Source of the DNA: Arachidicoccus ginsenosidivorans
GTDB taxonomy: Bacteria; Bacteroidota; Bacteroidia; Chitinophagales; Chitinophagaceae
DNA: 64,000 nucleotides
Assembly (NCBI RefSeq): GCF_007971385.1
Contig: NZ_CP042434.1
Location: 2,604,001-2,668,000 of the forward strand
Direction: 5' to 3'
In this document: piece after piece, positions 1 through 9,803 of the stretch
Layout: each line of letters opens with the position of its first letter
How positions within the stretch are numbered: the stretch's first letter is position 1
Program-made: the position numbers and the translations under genes
Notes under the pieces: model-generated
The model's database searches: none
The model's input: the letters and a program-made list of their open reading frames with translations, nothing else
What the model was told of the DNA's origin: nothing

Positions 1-1
1 T

Positions 2-415
2 TGGACACCACTGGTAGATGACCAAGGTGATTTGGTTCGGTTATTTGCACCAAGGGCAGGGCATTTTGATAGTCAACTTACAGAATGCGGCCCCCCAGCC
101 ATTATTACGGATAAAGGTATTCTGTTGCTTTACAATGGGAAAAATGATAAAGGAGAAAAGGGTGATCCTAACTATCCAGGCGGTGCCTATTGTGGCGGGC
201 AGGTATTGTTTGATCTAAAAGATCCTACAAAGCTCATTGGTCGGTTGGATAAACCGTTTTTCGTTCCTGAGGAGCCTTTTGAGCGTACCGGGCAATATAA
301 AGACGGTACAGTATTTTTAGAAGGTATGGCTTATTATGGAAGGAAATGGTATCTGTATTATGGCTGCGCTGATTCAATGGTTGGTGTGGCGATCTATGAT
401 CCTGCAAAGAAATGA
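2..415 (+). CDS. GH130-family mannoside phosphorylase-like protein, C-terminal part
   Basis: The gene is cut by the left edge of the window; the open frame runs from base 2 to a TGA. The visible 137 residues look like the C-terminal half of a five-bladed beta-propeller of GH130 type: a CGPPAI segment with a following open-sheet GILLLYNGK strand, then RLDKPFF, PEEPFERTGQ, VFLEGM and a final YYGCADSMVGVA strand. GH130 enzymes phosphorolyse or hydrolyse beta-mannosides. The next gene, convergent on the other strand, is an alpha-mannosidase, which fits a mannan or N-glycan theme. The N-terminal catalytic Asp is outside the window, so activity cannot be judged. Confidence 0.8.
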   Translation, partial: WTPLVDDQGDLVRLFAPRAGHFDSQLTECGPPAIITDKGILLLYNGKNDKGEKGDPNYPGGAYCGGQVLFDLKDPTKLIGRLDKPFFVPEEPFERTGQYKDGTVFLEGMAYYGRKWYLYYGCADSMVGVAIYDPAKK

Positions 416-530
416 GTTAGATCTTTTTGATGCGGGGTTATTTGAGCAAGGATAATGAATATACGAATCAGGCCACGTCAGGGTCTTCAAAAAATATGCT
501 GGCTGACTAAGAAAACTAAATAAAAACAGT

Positions 531-570
531 GGAGCCGTTATGTAATTGTTTAAGCAATCATAACGGCTCC
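531..570. terminator. Bidirectional terminator between convergent genes
   Basis: A perfect 12-bp stem (GGAGCCGTTATG with CATAACGGCTCC), extended by an inner ATTG/CAAT pair, lies between the convergent GH130 and GH92 genes. It is flanked by A-rich sequence on the left and a T-rich stretch on the right, so it can serve both strands. Confidence 0.75.
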
Positions 571-641
571 TCTAGTTTTATTGTGACATTGTTGCCTGTA
601 ACATGAATATCAATAGAATAAAATAACTGTTGAAAATCAAG

Positions 642-2915
642 TTATTTGGCAACCCCCCAATTTTTATTGGGCCGGTCACCCATGATCAGTTTTAGTGTGC
701 CACCATTGATAATATCATTATGGGTAATAAAGGGCGTGTTTAATGCTTTTCCATTTAAAGTGGCTGACTGAATGTATTTATTGAGTTTGGAAGACCCTGG
801 TGCCAACACGGTAAAGTCTTTGCCGTTTTGCAGATGTATTGTTGTTTTTGTAAATAGGGGGCTTCCGATCGTATAAATAGGTTTGCCTGGCGCAATGGGG
901 TAGAAACCCATGGAGGAGAATACCACAAAGGCGGACATACCGCCTCCGTCTTCATCACCCGGAATGCCAAAAATGTCGTTATGGAACCAGGTGCTGAGTA
1001 AGACGCGGATTCTTTTTTGGGTTTTCCAGGGGGCATCTGTAAAATTATACAGATATGGAATAAAAAAGCTGGGTTCATTGCCCATGGAGAACTGACCTAC
1101 AAGGCCGGTTGCATCCGTGAACTTGACCCAGAATAACTTCTTCTCCATACCCAGACCAGCTCTGAACAGCTCATCTAATCTGTTTTCAAAGCCTGTTTTT
1201 CCACCCATTAGCTTTATCAGGTCAGGAATGTTTTGTTGCACCTGCCACATATAAGTCCAGCCATTATTCTCGTCATAATAGTCCCTGCCTCCCGGACCGC
1301 CATCAAAGGCTGGATTAATCTCAATCCAGTTACCGGCACTGTCCTTTGGCAAAAAAAATTGTTTATCTGCATTCCAGAGATTTCTATAATTTTTACTTCG
1401 CTCCATAAAATGGGTATAGTCTGCGGATTTGCCTAGCGCCTTAGCCATCTGGGCAACGGCCCAATCATCATAACTGGTTCCCAGAGTAACAGCCACTGCC
1501 TGTCTTCTTTCAAAGCTATTGACAAAAGGATAAGGCTCTTTTTCTCCCGGGTGCAGTGCCGGGAAATAACCATGGCGGTAATAAAAGCTATCCAGCACCG
1601 TAGCCGGACCGTTTCTCCAGGGTAGCATGGTGGCACTTGCGGAATTTTTGCGCATGCCGGCGTAGGCCTCTTGAACGTCAAAATCCCGAAGTCCTTTATT
1701 ATAGGCATCCAAAAATGAAACAGAGCTATGAAAACCATTCATGCAGGCATGGTCTCCATATAAAACCGGAAAAGTAGGCATCCAGCCACTCTGCTGATAC
1801 ATCCTAACATAGGACTGGAGCATGTCCTGTTCGGTTTTAGGTTGCAGAATCGTTCTTAGAGGGTGCAGCGCTAAATAAGTATCCCAGGCCCAGTCATCCA
1901 CATAAAAATCCCTTTTGTCCTGATGAACCTTATGGTCGTATCCACTATAGTATTTACCATTTTCACTGATATTGACCATGCGTTCATAACATCTATACAG
2001 CGCTGTATAAAAACTTTCTTTTTGTTCGATGGTGCCACCTTCTACCTGAATCTGACTAAAAGCCTTGGCCCATGGGGCTCTTGCAGTGGCGGCAAACTGT
2101 TGCAAAGTGGGATCTTCTTTGAACTCCAATTGGTAATTTTGTTTTGCCTGATCATAACTGATATATGAGATCGCGTATCTAAATTCCAATGATGCTTTGG
2201 AGGAAGTGAACTGGGCGCTGAACTTGGTTCCCTTTCCATCCATCTCTGTACCTGATTTAATGGGAGCGCCACTAACTGTATAATAAGAAGCTGGTGCGTT
2301 AAACCTGCCATATAAGTATACTTTTACTGGTTGCATCCCTGATTCTGCCGGGAACAATTGCTCGCCTTCCAATGTGCCGTCGCTATTGAAGCGCCAGTGA
2401 TCAGGTAAATGATTATAGGATCCAAAAAGCACCTGCCTGGGACTTTTTTCCGGGAATGTGAAACTAAAAATGCCGGTCTTCTTGCCGGGAACAAAATCCA
2501 TCTCAATATCAGTCTGAGGGAAATAATTATGGTAATGCCAGGGATTGCGGATTTCCAGGTCCTGATCATAGGCCAGTTTTTCCTTCCAGCTATCTTTGGT
2601 GACTTGTTTATCCGCACTCGGTTTTATGGGGAATACCTGTCCCAGCCGGTGTGAAACTAATTGTAAAGGAAAGCTGTTAATCTGGTCGTCCAGATAATCT
2701 GATCTGTCCGGAGTCATTCGGATCATCTGGTAGGGCTGTTGGATGGTAGGCCTTGTTGGAACCAGCAGCCTGCCAACTCCGCCAATTTCTGGTTTTAAGT
2801 ATTGCAGGTTATCCTGCTGTTTCGTCTGGGCTTTTGTTATCGTTGGCCCGAAAAGGCTTCCCATCAGACACCCCAAAGCAAAGGTTTGTTTGATCTTGAT
2901 AATGTTTACGTGCAT
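642..2915 (-). CDS. GH92 family alpha-mannosidase, secreted
   Basis: A 757-residue protein, the usual GH92 size. It opens with a signal peptide (basic start, hydrophobic core, probable cleavage near TKAQ at about residue 30). The GH92 catalytic domain is clear: YVDDWAWDTY, the GNEP motif with the presumed catalytic acid Glu614, and GDEDGGG with Asp654 and Asp656 as the presumed base pair, followed by SSMGFYPIAPG. GH92 enzymes are calcium-dependent exo-alpha-mannosidases that trim N-glycans and yeast mannan, usually in the periplasm or at the cell surface. The family assignment is firm; the linkage preference cannot be read from sequence. The convergent GH130 gene suggests joint use of mannose-containing glycans. 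Confidence 0.93.
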   Translation of the reverse strand: MHVNIIKIKQTFALGCLMGSLFGPTITKAQTKQQDNLQYLKPEIGGVGRLLVPTRPTIQQPYQMIRMTPDRSDYLDDQINSFPLQLVSHRLGQVFPIKPSADKQVTKDSWKEKLAYDQDLEIRNPWHYHNYFPQTDIEMDFVPGKKTGIFSFTFPEKSPRQVLFGSYNHLPDHWRFNSDGTLEGEQLFPAESGMQPVKVYLYGRFNAPASYYTVSGAPIKSGTEMDGKGTKFSAQFTSSKASLEFRYAISYISYDQAKQNYQLEFKEDPTLQQFAATARAPWAKAFSQIQVEGGTIEQKESFYTALYRCYERMVNISENGKYYSGYDHKVHQDKRDFYVDDWAWDTYLALHPLRTILQPKTEQDMLQSYVRMYQQSGWMPTFPVLYGDHACMNGFHSSVSFLDAYNKGLRDFDVQEAYAGMRKNSASATMLPWRNGPATVLDSFYYRHGYFPALHPGEKEPYPFVNSFERRQAVAVTLGTSYDDWAVAQMAKALGKSADYTHFMERSKNYRNLWNADKQFFLPKDSAGNWIEINPAFDGGPGGRDYYDENNGWTYMWQVQQNIPDLIKLMGGKTGFENRLDELFRAGLGMEKKLFWVKFTDATGLVGQFSMGNEPSFFIPYLYNFTDAPWKTQKRIRVLLSTWFHNDIFGIPGDEDGGGMSAFVVFSSMGFYPIAPGKPIYTIGSPLFTKTTIHLQNGKDFTVLAPGSSKLNKYIQSATLNGKALNTPFITHNDIINGGTLKLIMGDRPNKNWGVAK

Positions 2916-3021
2916 TTTTAGCTCAATTTGTAAGGCTTTAAAAATAAGCTCCTCCTGAATCTTCCTGAAATTATTAACGATTGATTCAGTGTTAACGTGG
3001 ACTGAATGGATTTAAATAGGT

Positions 3022-3873
3022 CTAAAGGTCGGAATAATTTAATTGTGGATAAGCAGTTGCCATAAAATTCAAGATCCGACTTGTTGCTTTTTGAGGTGCC
3101 AGTGAATCAAGGGCTTTCTTATTGAGTAACAATAAGGTACTGAGAGTTTGAAAGTAATAGTTTTTAAAATTTTCTTTCAGCCAACTGTTGCGTGCAGGTT
3201 GTTGCAAAAAAAGCTGGTAAATCCGGAAACGCTGGTTATTTTCCATGGGCTCCAATAAAGTGTTCCCCGTTGATTTATCCTTGAAAAAACTACGTTCCCC
3301 GATAAATCCAAAGCTGGACTCTGGAAAATGCTTGTGCAGATGCATCAGGATATCAAAATTGGTTCGTAAAATAGCGGGAAAATCTCCGCTTCCTGTCCTG
3401 ACAGCATATTTATTCAGGCTTTTGTGGCTGCTATTGAAAAATTTCATCATAAAAGTATCTACTGGCTCATAATAAAAGGCTTGCACAATATAGGTAGCCT
3501 GTGCCTTGGCGGCGATAAATTGAAAGGTATATACAAAACTGTAGGGGGATCTTGTTTTGCTGTCATTTCTATTTTGTGTCAAATGCCAGCCGGGAGGCCG
3601 TCTTTTGGAAGTTTGCCGGAAAGGATAACCATTTTGCGGAGGGGTAGATTTGAGTTTTTTTGATGCTGTCCTTTTAAATATCTCAGGGTTTTTTCCTTGA
3701 AGTATTTGTAAATCTTCCTGCTTTTTGAGCATCGTTTTTATTAACCGGTGGACGGGTACTAATCCAGTAGCGGCAGCAGAAGGCCATTGATGCCTAATGG
3801 CCTTGACTTTGGCCCTCTGGTAGGCAGTCTTATAAGGTGATTTATGCTTTTGTTTGTTGCCGTTTGGTGCCAT
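3022..3873 (-). CDS. Hypothetical protein, 283 residues
   Basis: I do not recognise a named family. The N-terminal 95 residues are very basic and low in complexity (many K, Q, R), while residues 100-283 look like a folded domain with a motif SSFGFIGERSFF followed by NNQRFRIYQLFL. That pattern recalls uncharacterised Bacteroidota proteins, but I cannot name one. No signal peptide or membrane segment is visible. It starts at an ATG and lies downstream of nothing obvious; the GH92 gene follows after about 106 bp on the same strand. Expression as a real protein is likely from the folded C-terminal part; function unknown. Confidence 0.6.
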   Translation of the reverse strand: MAPNGNKQKHKSPYKTAYQRAKVKAIRHQWPSAAATGLVPVHRLIKTMLKKQEDLQILQGKNPEIFKRTASKKLKSTPPQNGYPFRQTSKRRPPGWHLTQNRNDSKTRSPYSFVYTFQFIAAKAQATYIVQAFYYEPVDTFMMKFFNSSHKSLNKYAVRTGSGDFPAILRTNFDILMHLHKHFPESSFGFIGERSFFKDKSTGNTLLEPMENNQRFRIYQLFLQQPARNSWLKENFKNYYFQTLSTLLLLNKKALDSLAPQKATSRILNFMATAYPQLNYSDL

Positions 3874-4265
3874 CGGTAATAAGAATATAAATTGCTGATA
3901 GATTATGGCGCTTGGCGTCCATAAAGTTTTGTAGAATGAAGATAATCTAAGTTATTGAATTGCTGTATCTTCTTTTTTTTGTCATATATGTAAATGGGTG
4001 CACGAGTTACTTTTTGCCATTGAAAAATACATTCCTGAAGATGACGATAAACGCAGATTGGAGCCCCAGGAAAGGAAGGTACAGGAAGCGCTCAGGATTT
4101 CTTAACAATCTCATAAAATGGGGTTTTTGACGACACAAGGGCAGGGTTTGTCGATTTATGAATCAAAACATAAATTTTGTGAGGTAAGTTTATTCCAAAA
4201 TGGCGTTCAGGAAAAGAAATTTTCCTGATAGAATATACTTAACCCTAACTATAAATTTGGATACA
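3874..4265. other. Intergenic region, possible gene remnant
   Basis: No complete gene is seen. Around 3990-4105 on the plus strand one frame reads like ordinary coding sequence without a start (a segment including AIEKYIPEDDDKR and ending at TAA 4103-4105), possibly the tail of a decayed gene. A TAnnTTTG box at 4252-4259 precedes the cupin gene. Confidence 0.35.
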
Positions 4266-4994
4266 ATGTCTTTCCCATTAACCATCGCAAACGGTAAATT
4301 CTATCCCAAGGCCTTTAGAAAGGGGCCGCAGACGTCCTTTTATAGGAGCCTGCCAGTATTATCTAACGGGCCGTCTGAACATACCTCCGCCTTAAACAAG
4401 CCGCTACTGCATTTTAATGATGAAACGCTGGCAGCAAAATATAGTACAGAGTATGTGGCCAGACAATCCCAGGTAACCTACTTAATACCACTAAGTGGCC
4501 GACTTAATGTCAATTATAAAGGGCAACCGCATATTATTAAACCTGGAACTTTGTATATTTTAGATTTAGATGCAGAGGATACGATTAAGATGACCAATCC
4601 GCAAAGAGATGAATTGAGCAATTATTTGATTTTGTCAACAGAGGCTATGGCAACATTCTCCAAAATGACCCAATTTATTTATTTTGACCTAACCAAAGAG
4701 AATATACGCAAACAATTACTGGAAATACATGCAATCGGTCATCCAGCCATTTCTGGGACCTTTAAAAAAATGAGCATGGGCAAATATGCAGCAAGAGAAG
4801 ATTTTAATTATTTTCCGCATAAAAGGGATGCAAATAAAACCTTGTTTTATGTTGTGAGTGGTTCTTTTGAGATAGAAGGACGATTATTACAAAGCAGAGA
4901 CGGGTTAATGCTTTGGAATACGGATCAGGTTCAGATGGAATCCCTTGAACAGGACAGCGTTCTTTTGATATTTGAATATGCGACCAGGTGGTAA
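4266..4994 (+). CDS. Cupin-fold protein, pirin/quercetinase-like
   Basis: About 242 residues. Two cupin-type halves can be seen: residues 50-95 (YLIPLSGRLNVNYKG then HIIKPGTLYILD) and a C-terminal segment with LFYVVSGSFEIEGRLLQSRD and LLIFE that resembles the second domain of pirin/YhaK proteins. Such proteins bind a metal or act as redox-sensitive regulators or dioxygenases; the specific role here is unknown. An earlier in-frame ATG at 4200 exists, but a -7 type box TAAATTTG sits at 4252-4259, between the two candidates, so the 4266 start is preferred and the message would be almost leaderless. The -33 element is not convincing. Confidence 0.65.
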   Translation: MSFPLTIANGKFYPKAFRKGPQTSFYRSLPVLSNGPSEHTSALNKPLLHFNDETLAAKYSTEYVARQSQVTYLIPLSGRLNVNYKGQPHIIKPGTLYILDLDAEDTIKMTNPQRDELSNYLILSTEAMATFSKMTQFIYFDLTKENIRKQLLEIHAIGHPAISGTFKKMSMGKYAAREDFNYFPHKRDANKTLFYVVSGSFEIEGRLLQSRDGLMLWNTDQVQMESLEQDSVLLIFEYATRW

Positions 4995-5435
4995 ATTGAA
5001 ATGGTAGGAGTTTAAGCACAAGTCTGAATGGCAAGATTTATCGGGATAAATTCTAATCCAGATCCCATCCTCTAATAAAGCAGTTGTCTGTACGAGATCA
5101 ACCTTAACCTAATCTTATGTTTGAGAAAGAGTAATTCAGGTTTATACTGTAATCTCAATTTAATCATTGCCATTATAAATATGTTTTACCGAGGAATTGA
5201 AATCGGGGTTTTTATTGAATTGCTTCCGTTTAACCTTAGTGCTTTATCCATATTGATTAATAAACATAATGTATTTTACTTGCCGCTGCGCAGCTATCCG
5301 CATCTGCGATGAATGCTATAAAAACGCTTCATTTTCCCAAGAACTTATTTACCTTTAGTAAATTATATATGCAATTGGTCAAAAATGGCAGTTTTATACA
5401 GTTTTAGTTATTAAATATTTATCAAATATAAACCC
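4995..5435. other. AT-rich intergenic region, no gene supported
   Basis: A 63-codon open frame at 5121-5312 has no protein-like features and no promoter, so I do not call it. A weak -7-like box TACCTTTA lies at 5350-5357, about 80 bp before the DUF1080 gene. Nothing else stands out. Confidence 0.4.
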
Positions 5436-6452
5436 ATGAGATTCTTATTAAATTCAATTCTACCGTTGATCAGATTTTCTAAAAGAAAGCACAAACATAC
5501 ATTTTGCTGCTTATTTCTATGTTTTGGTCTGCTATTAAGTAATCTAATAATGGCTCAGGTAAAACCTTTAGATACAAATCCGATGCATCCCTTTTCACTA
5601 GCTGGCAGATGGGATCTAACCGTGGATGAGAACGGGCATCAGGCGGCTTCCTGGTTGGAAGTTGAGGTGTCCGGTGTTGAAACACTTGTGGGACGATTTG
5701 TCGCCTCGGGTGGTAGTGCTAGACCGATTTCTGAGATTCGATTTGACAAGGGGGCTTTTGATTTTAGTATCCCACCACAATGGGAAAGTAGCGGTAATAA
5801 TCTGACATTAAAAGGCCATTTATTTAAAGATCATATAGAAGGGGAGATTGTCTATCCAAATGGCAGTCACCATTCATTTAAAGGTGTCAGAGCTCCTTCG
5901 CTAAAAGAATCAAAAAAAATTGCCTGGGGCAAAAAAATTCGATTATTTAATGGAAAAGATTTAGAGGGTTGGCATATATCAGGTACTAAAAATCAATGGA
6001 TTGTCAAAGACGGAGTGCTAATAAGCCCACATTCTGGTGCGAATTTGATATCCAACGAGAAATTTGGAGATTTTAAGCTTCATGTAGAATTTAAGTACAG
6101 TAAAGGCAGCAATAGCGGTGTTTATCTCAGAGGGCGTTATGAGGTGCAGATTATTGATAATCCAGCTACAATTGAACCCAACAGTCATTTATTTGGGGGG
6201 CTTTATGGATTTTTGCCGCCAAGCGAAATGCCAGTTAAGGGGCCGGATCAATGGCAATCTTATGATATTACCTTGATAGGCAGAATGTTGACCGTCGTAG
6301 CCAATGGCAAAATGATTATTTGTAACCGTGAAATACCAGGTATTACAGGTGGAGCTTTGGATAGTGATGAAGGGGCACCCGGCCCCATTTATTTTCAGGG
6401 GGATCATGGTCCAATCATGTTTAGAAATATAACAATCACGCCTGCGAAGTAA
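5436..6452 (+). CDS. Secreted DUF1080 (3-keto-disaccharide hydrolase-type) protein
   Basis: 338 residues. Residues 1-41 are a long signal peptide (basic stretch SKRKHKH, hydrophobic core, end near IMAQ). Residues 45-155 form a beta-rich region, and from about 165 the DUF1080 domain starts with the typical LFNGKDLEGWH, then YSKGSNSGVYLRG, VQIID and an C-terminal IYFQGDHGPIMFRNI. This concanavalin-like domain is common in secreted Bacteroidota and Planctomycetes proteins; some members hydrolyse 3-keto-disaccharides. It is a single gene upstream of a tRNA gene. Enzyme activity is inferred from the family only. Confidence 0.88.
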   Translation: MRFLLNSILPLIRFSKRKHKHTFCCLFLCFGLLLSNLIMAQVKPLDTNPMHPFSLAGRWDLTVDENGHQAASWLEVEVSGVETLVGRFVASGGSARPISEIRFDKGAFDFSIPPQWESSGNNLTLKGHLFKDHIEGEIVYPNGSHHSFKGVRAPSLKESKKIAWGKKIRLFNGKDLEGWHISGTKNQWIVKDGVLISPHSGANLISNEKFGDFKLHVEFKYSKGSNSGVYLRGRYEVQIIDNPATIEPNSHLFGGLYGFLPPSEMPVKGPDQWQSYDITLIGRMLTVVANGKMIICNREIPGITGGALDSDEGAPGPIYFQGDHGPIMFRNITITPAK

Positions 6453-6552
6453 ATAATGCTAATTCCAGGGAAAGCCTATTCCGTTAAGGATGCGCAAATT
6501 GCATTTTAAAAATATTTTTACGTTATGATTATGATTTTTTACTAAAAGTGCT

Positions 6553-6560
6553 TAATTTTG
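6553..6560 (+). promoter_or_regulatory. -7 element of the tRNA-Gln promoter
   Basis: TAATTTTG matches the Bacteroidota TAnnTTTG box exactly and ends 11 bp before the tRNA. No clear -33 TTTG is present at the expected distance. Confidence 0.6.
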
Positions 6561-6571
6561 CCCTCCTGAAT

Positions 6572-6642
6572 TGCCCGATAGTATAATGGTAGTACCACAG
6601 ATTCTGGTTCTGTTTGTCTAGGTTCGAGTCCTGGTCGGGTAA
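6572..6642 (+). tRNA. tRNA-Gln (anticodon CTG)
   Basis: A complete cloverleaf can be folded by hand: acceptor stem TGCCCGA with TCGGGTA, anticodon stem ACAGA/TCTGT at 6597-6601 and 6609-6613 with loop TTCTGGT (anticodon CTG at 6604-6606), and T arm CTAGG-TTCGAGT-CCTGG. The discriminator is A6642. The CCA end is not encoded. Confidence 0.93.
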
Positions 6643-6656
6643 CAAAATAAATTGAG

Positions 6657-6681
6657 AAAGAGGCAATTAGCCTCTTTTTTT
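6657..6681 (+). terminator. Intrinsic terminator after tRNA-Gln
   Basis: Stem AAAGAGGC / GCCTCTTT with a five-base loop AATTA and a following T run, 14 bp after the tRNA. Confidence 0.85.
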
Positions 6682-6963
6682 GTTCATATCATCGTCGATA
6701 ATTTATTCAGGAATGCCTTGATTTTAGGTTAAAGCTTATAAATTCTAACTTCCAATTCGCTCGCTTTTTAAAAATCACGGAATTTGTATAGAGTATCGGG
6801 ACTTGTGTATATTTTCCTTCTCTTGGCTGTCCTTTAAAAAAAGCTTCGTATTTGCCTGTGGTGTAATATAAGCACTGATGAAAATTTGGTCACTAAACTA
6901 CAAGTTTGTAATAGGCCTTTTCAATTGGGTATTTTTCAATAGATTTGTTAGAAAGTGAGGTGA

Positions 6964-7544
6964 ATGTTTGAAAAGTTTGCAGCATATTTAAAGGAGAAGG
7001 CCAGTTTGACAGAAGCGCAATTAGAAGAGGTATTTGCGGTTACCAGCAACAAAAAATTACGCAAAAGGCAATATCTTCTGCAGGAGGGTGATGTATGTCA
7101 TTATAACTGTTTTGTGGTAAAAGGGTGTCTTCGGTTGTACAGAGTTGGTGAGGATGGCGTCGAACACATATTAAAGTTTGCAGTGGAAAATTGGTGGATC
7201 AGCGATCAGCAGAGTTATAATAATGGAATTTCTTCCAAAACAATATTGATGCATTAGAAGACTGTGAACTTTTATTGATCGAAAAAAATGATTTCGACCA
7301 TTTAGTCAGCAGATTTCCAAATTTTAGGACTTTCAGGGATGAATTAAAAGCCAGGAGTTATGATGTCAGTCAAAACAGGATCTTGAGCAATATCAGTGAC
7401 TCTGCTGAAGAAAAATATACAAATTTTATAAAATCTTATCCGGACATTTTTAACCGTGTACCTCTTCATATGATTGCATCTTTTCTTGGCTTGTCCAGGG
7501 AAACATTAAGCCGGATCAGGAGCCAGATTGCAAAAGTAAAATGA
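6964..7544 (+). CDS. Crp/Fnr-family regulator (frame interrupted)
   Basis: Two adjacent frames join into one 193-residue cyclic-nucleotide-binding-type regulator. The first part holds the cupin-like sensor (QYLLQEGDVCHYNCFVVKG, then LRLYRVGEDG); the second part holds the dimer helix and a short C-terminal helix-turn-helix (MIASFLGLSRETLSRIR). The break is near 7237, where adding one A after SSKT restores NIDALEDCELL and the whole length becomes an exact number of codons. A sequencing error is the simplest reading. Short Bacteroidota members of this family lack the classic DNA-binding wing and often regulate a nearby gene, here perhaps the SRPBCC and dehydrogenase genes downstream. Confidence 0.8.
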
Positions 7545-7907
7545 TTTATTATTTTGATTTTGTTATGGAATCCAGGAGAAGTAAATTCGATGGCTACATT
7601 CGAGCTCTATTTTTGACCATTCAATGCGAATTGGTGATATTTAATAAATATGTAAAATTTTAAACATATTTAACATGATTCTGCAGGTGCCAGTACCAGT
7701 GAATCTCAAAGTTGTATAAGACAATAGATAAGGAGTGGAATGACAATATAAAAACGCAATACCACAAAAAATATCCATTTTACTGTAATAGAAAAGCTTT
7801 AATGGTGATCAGGTTACAGCGATTGCTCATGAGAATAGGTATCAATTTGCATTTACAGTGACATTTGTCACCTACAAATTCGTTCAAATGTCCTTTTATG
7901 ATGGTAA
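7545..7907. other. Intergenic region, nothing definite
   Basis: AT-rich, with no open frame or hairpin that I would support. It may carry the promoter of the SRPBCC gene. Confidence 0.3.
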
Positions 7908-7949
7908 ATGTCAACGGAACTTTGCCGTAAAATAAAGGAAAAAAACGTT

Positions 7950-8447
7950 ATGTATAATAAAACAAATTGGCCGGATGATCAGCGTCCAGAAATATCCGCC
8001 ATTTATGCGCTGAATGATATCGATATTAATGCTCCGGTAGAGGTGGTTTGGAAATTATTGGTGGACGCAGAGAACTGGGTGAACTATTTCCCGCCTGAAG
8101 ATCAGGTAAATATATTAGGAGATAAAAAAGAATTGGAATTAGGTATCAAATGGACCCGTGTTACGATTGGATACCTGATGTATCTGACTATAACCGAGTT
8201 TGAACCGTATTATAGATTGGCCTGGAAAACGACCGTTGACGGCGACCAGACTGGTTCAACCGCTTACCATGGTTGGGTGATCACACCAACTGAGAACGGT
8301 GTTCACGTTCTGACTGAAGAAACACAGCAGGGGGAATGGTTCGTAAATTTATTAGGTCACAAGCATCCAGGTGGCCTTTACGCCTACCATCAACAATGGC
8401 TTGAGCGGCTGAAAGTTGCCGCCGAGGCAAATGTTGCAACCGAATAA
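7950..8447 (+). CDS. SRPBCC (START/Bet v1-like) domain protein
   Basis: 165 residues from the ATG at 7950; an upstream in-frame ATG at 7908 would add 14 residues that look less protein-like. The fold signature is an N-terminal strand INAPVEVVWKLLVDAENW, a middle strand LYLTITEFEPYYRLAWKTT, and a C-terminal long helix YAYHQQWLERLKVAAE. Polyketide cyclase-like SRPBCC proteins bind hydrophobic ligands; no catalytic residues can be assigned. A short-chain dehydrogenase gene follows after 95 bp on the same strand, so the two may act on the same small molecule. Confidence 0.75.
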   Translation: MYNKTNWPDDQRPEISAIYALNDIDINAPVEVVWKLLVDAENWVNYFPPEDQVNILGDKKELELGIKWTRVTIGYLMYLTITEFEPYYRLAWKTTVDGDQTGSTAYHGWVITPTENGVHVLTEETQQGEWFVNLLGHKHPGGLYAYHQQWLERLKVAAEANVATE

Positions 8448-8542
8448 ATCCTAGAAAGATTGATCTTTGTTAGAGGCATTGCGTCTTTTGATAGGTAGCG
8501 AATTTGAAAATAATTAATAAAATCAATTAGAATATTGAAATT

Positions 8543-9336
8543 ATGGAATTACAATTAAAAGAAAAAACTGCTCTTGTTACCGGCTCAACTGCTGGGATAG
8601 GTTTTGCAATAGCATCGTCACTGGCGCATGAAGGCGCAAAAGTTATTGTTAATGGACGAAGTAAGCAACGTGTTGAGACGGCGGTTGAGAAGATAAAAGC
8701 CGAATCCGGTAACCAAAATATCTATGGAGCGGTAGCAGATTTAAAACGAGTCGATCAGGTAAATATGCTTATTCAGCAATATCCAGCAGTAGATATTTTG
8801 GTAAATAACGCTGGTGTTGCACAACCCAAGCATTTAAAGATATTTCGGATGAAGATTGGCTTGATATTTATGAAGTGAACGTATTGAGTGGAGTACGTCT
8901 TTCACGTGCCTATATACAGCAGATGCTAAATGCCAACTGGGGGCGTATCATTTTTATTTCTAGCGAATCGGCTGTTCAGATCCCGGCCGAGATGATACAT
9001 TATGGGGTTTCCAAAACTGCGCAAATAAGTTTGTCTCGTGGATTAGCAGAAATGACCGTTGGAACAGCAGTCACCGTGAATACTGTTTTGCCAGGGCCAA
9101 CATCTACGGAAGCCATTTCAAATTTCATGAAAGCAACCGCTGAACAGCAAGGTATAGGCCTTGAGGAAATGGAAGAAGTGTTTTTCCAAAACATGCGAGG
9201 CACTTCATTGCTTAAGCGGTTTATCAAGCCGGAAGAAATTGCGAGCCTGGTAACTTACATCGCTAGTCCGCTTTCAGCGGCCACAAATGGTGCGGCGCTG
9301 CGTGCCGATGGCGGCGTGATCAAATCTGCATTTTAA
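8543..9336 (+). CDS. Short-chain dehydrogenase/reductase (frame interrupted)
   Basis: A 264-residue classical SDR in two frames. The first holds the cofactor motif TGSTAGIG at about residue 14 and NNAGV near 90; the second holds the catalytic Ser (FISSES) and YGVSK Tyr/Lys pair, then PGPTSTEA and the C-terminal ADGGVIKS. The frames meet at 8828-8830: inserting one base after QPK gives AFKDISDEDW and joins them exactly. It is an NAD(P)-dependent oxidoreductase of unknown substrate. The break is likely a consensus error, since both halves keep all catalytic residues. Confidence 0.85.
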
Positions 9337-9503
9337 AAATTAATCAATAAATGGATATTTTCAGCACTGGGTTCTTCATTCCATTCTGTTTAGGTGAATG
9401 AATCTTTATAAAACCCAAAGTGTATTTTGCTAATTCAGCCCTGCGCCTTTTAATCCGGTAAAAATTGATTCAAGAAGAGCTTTTCTCTAATGCAGTAAAT
9501 TGA

Positions 9504-9528
9504 AAAAGAGGCGATCCGCCTCTTTTTT
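9504..9528. terminator. Bidirectional terminator
   Basis: Stem AAAGAGGCG / CGCCTCTTT with a three-base loop and T/A runs on both sides, placed between the dehydrogenase gene and the convergent DUF2007 gene. Confidence 0.8.
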
Positions 9529-9569
9529 TGAAATGAATCCCTTGGATTTTATGGATGTTTTTTATTCAA

Positions 9570-9803
9570 CTATTTTATATAACCTCCATCGATCAAAATG
9601 GCGGAAGCTCTTTCAATATCATGTTCCTTTACCAATAATTTAGGTTTGTCGGCAGCATTTCCATAGATCTGGGCAGCAAGTTCATTTTGCAGGTGGGCTG
9701 TAATGCCTTCTGATTCTAAATAATTCTTTGCCCCTTGCACTTCCATTGCGGAATGTGAACTAAAGATTATTTTCCAATTGTCTGTTATTGAATCTTCTTC
9801 CAT
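9570..9803 (-). CDS. DUF2007-type putative signal transducing protein
   Basis: 77 residues. The pattern WKIIFSSHSAMEVQGAKNYL, then ITAHLQNE, and KLLVKEHDIERASAIL matches the small DUF2007 domain, a ferredoxin-like alpha/beta fold found as a stand-alone protein in Bacteroidota. No signal peptide. The function of the family is not established. Confidence 0.8.
   Translation of the reverse strand: MEEDSITDNWKIIFSSHSAMEVQGAKNYLESEGITAHLQNELAAQIYGNAADKPKLLVKEHDIERASAILIDGGYIK

Noticed and set aside
3985..4105. Protein-like frame without start on the plus strand
   Set aside because: No start codon and no family match; listed only as a possible remnant.
5121..5312. 63-codon frame between cupin and DUF1080 genes
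   Set aside because: Composition is AT-driven, with no promoter or domain.
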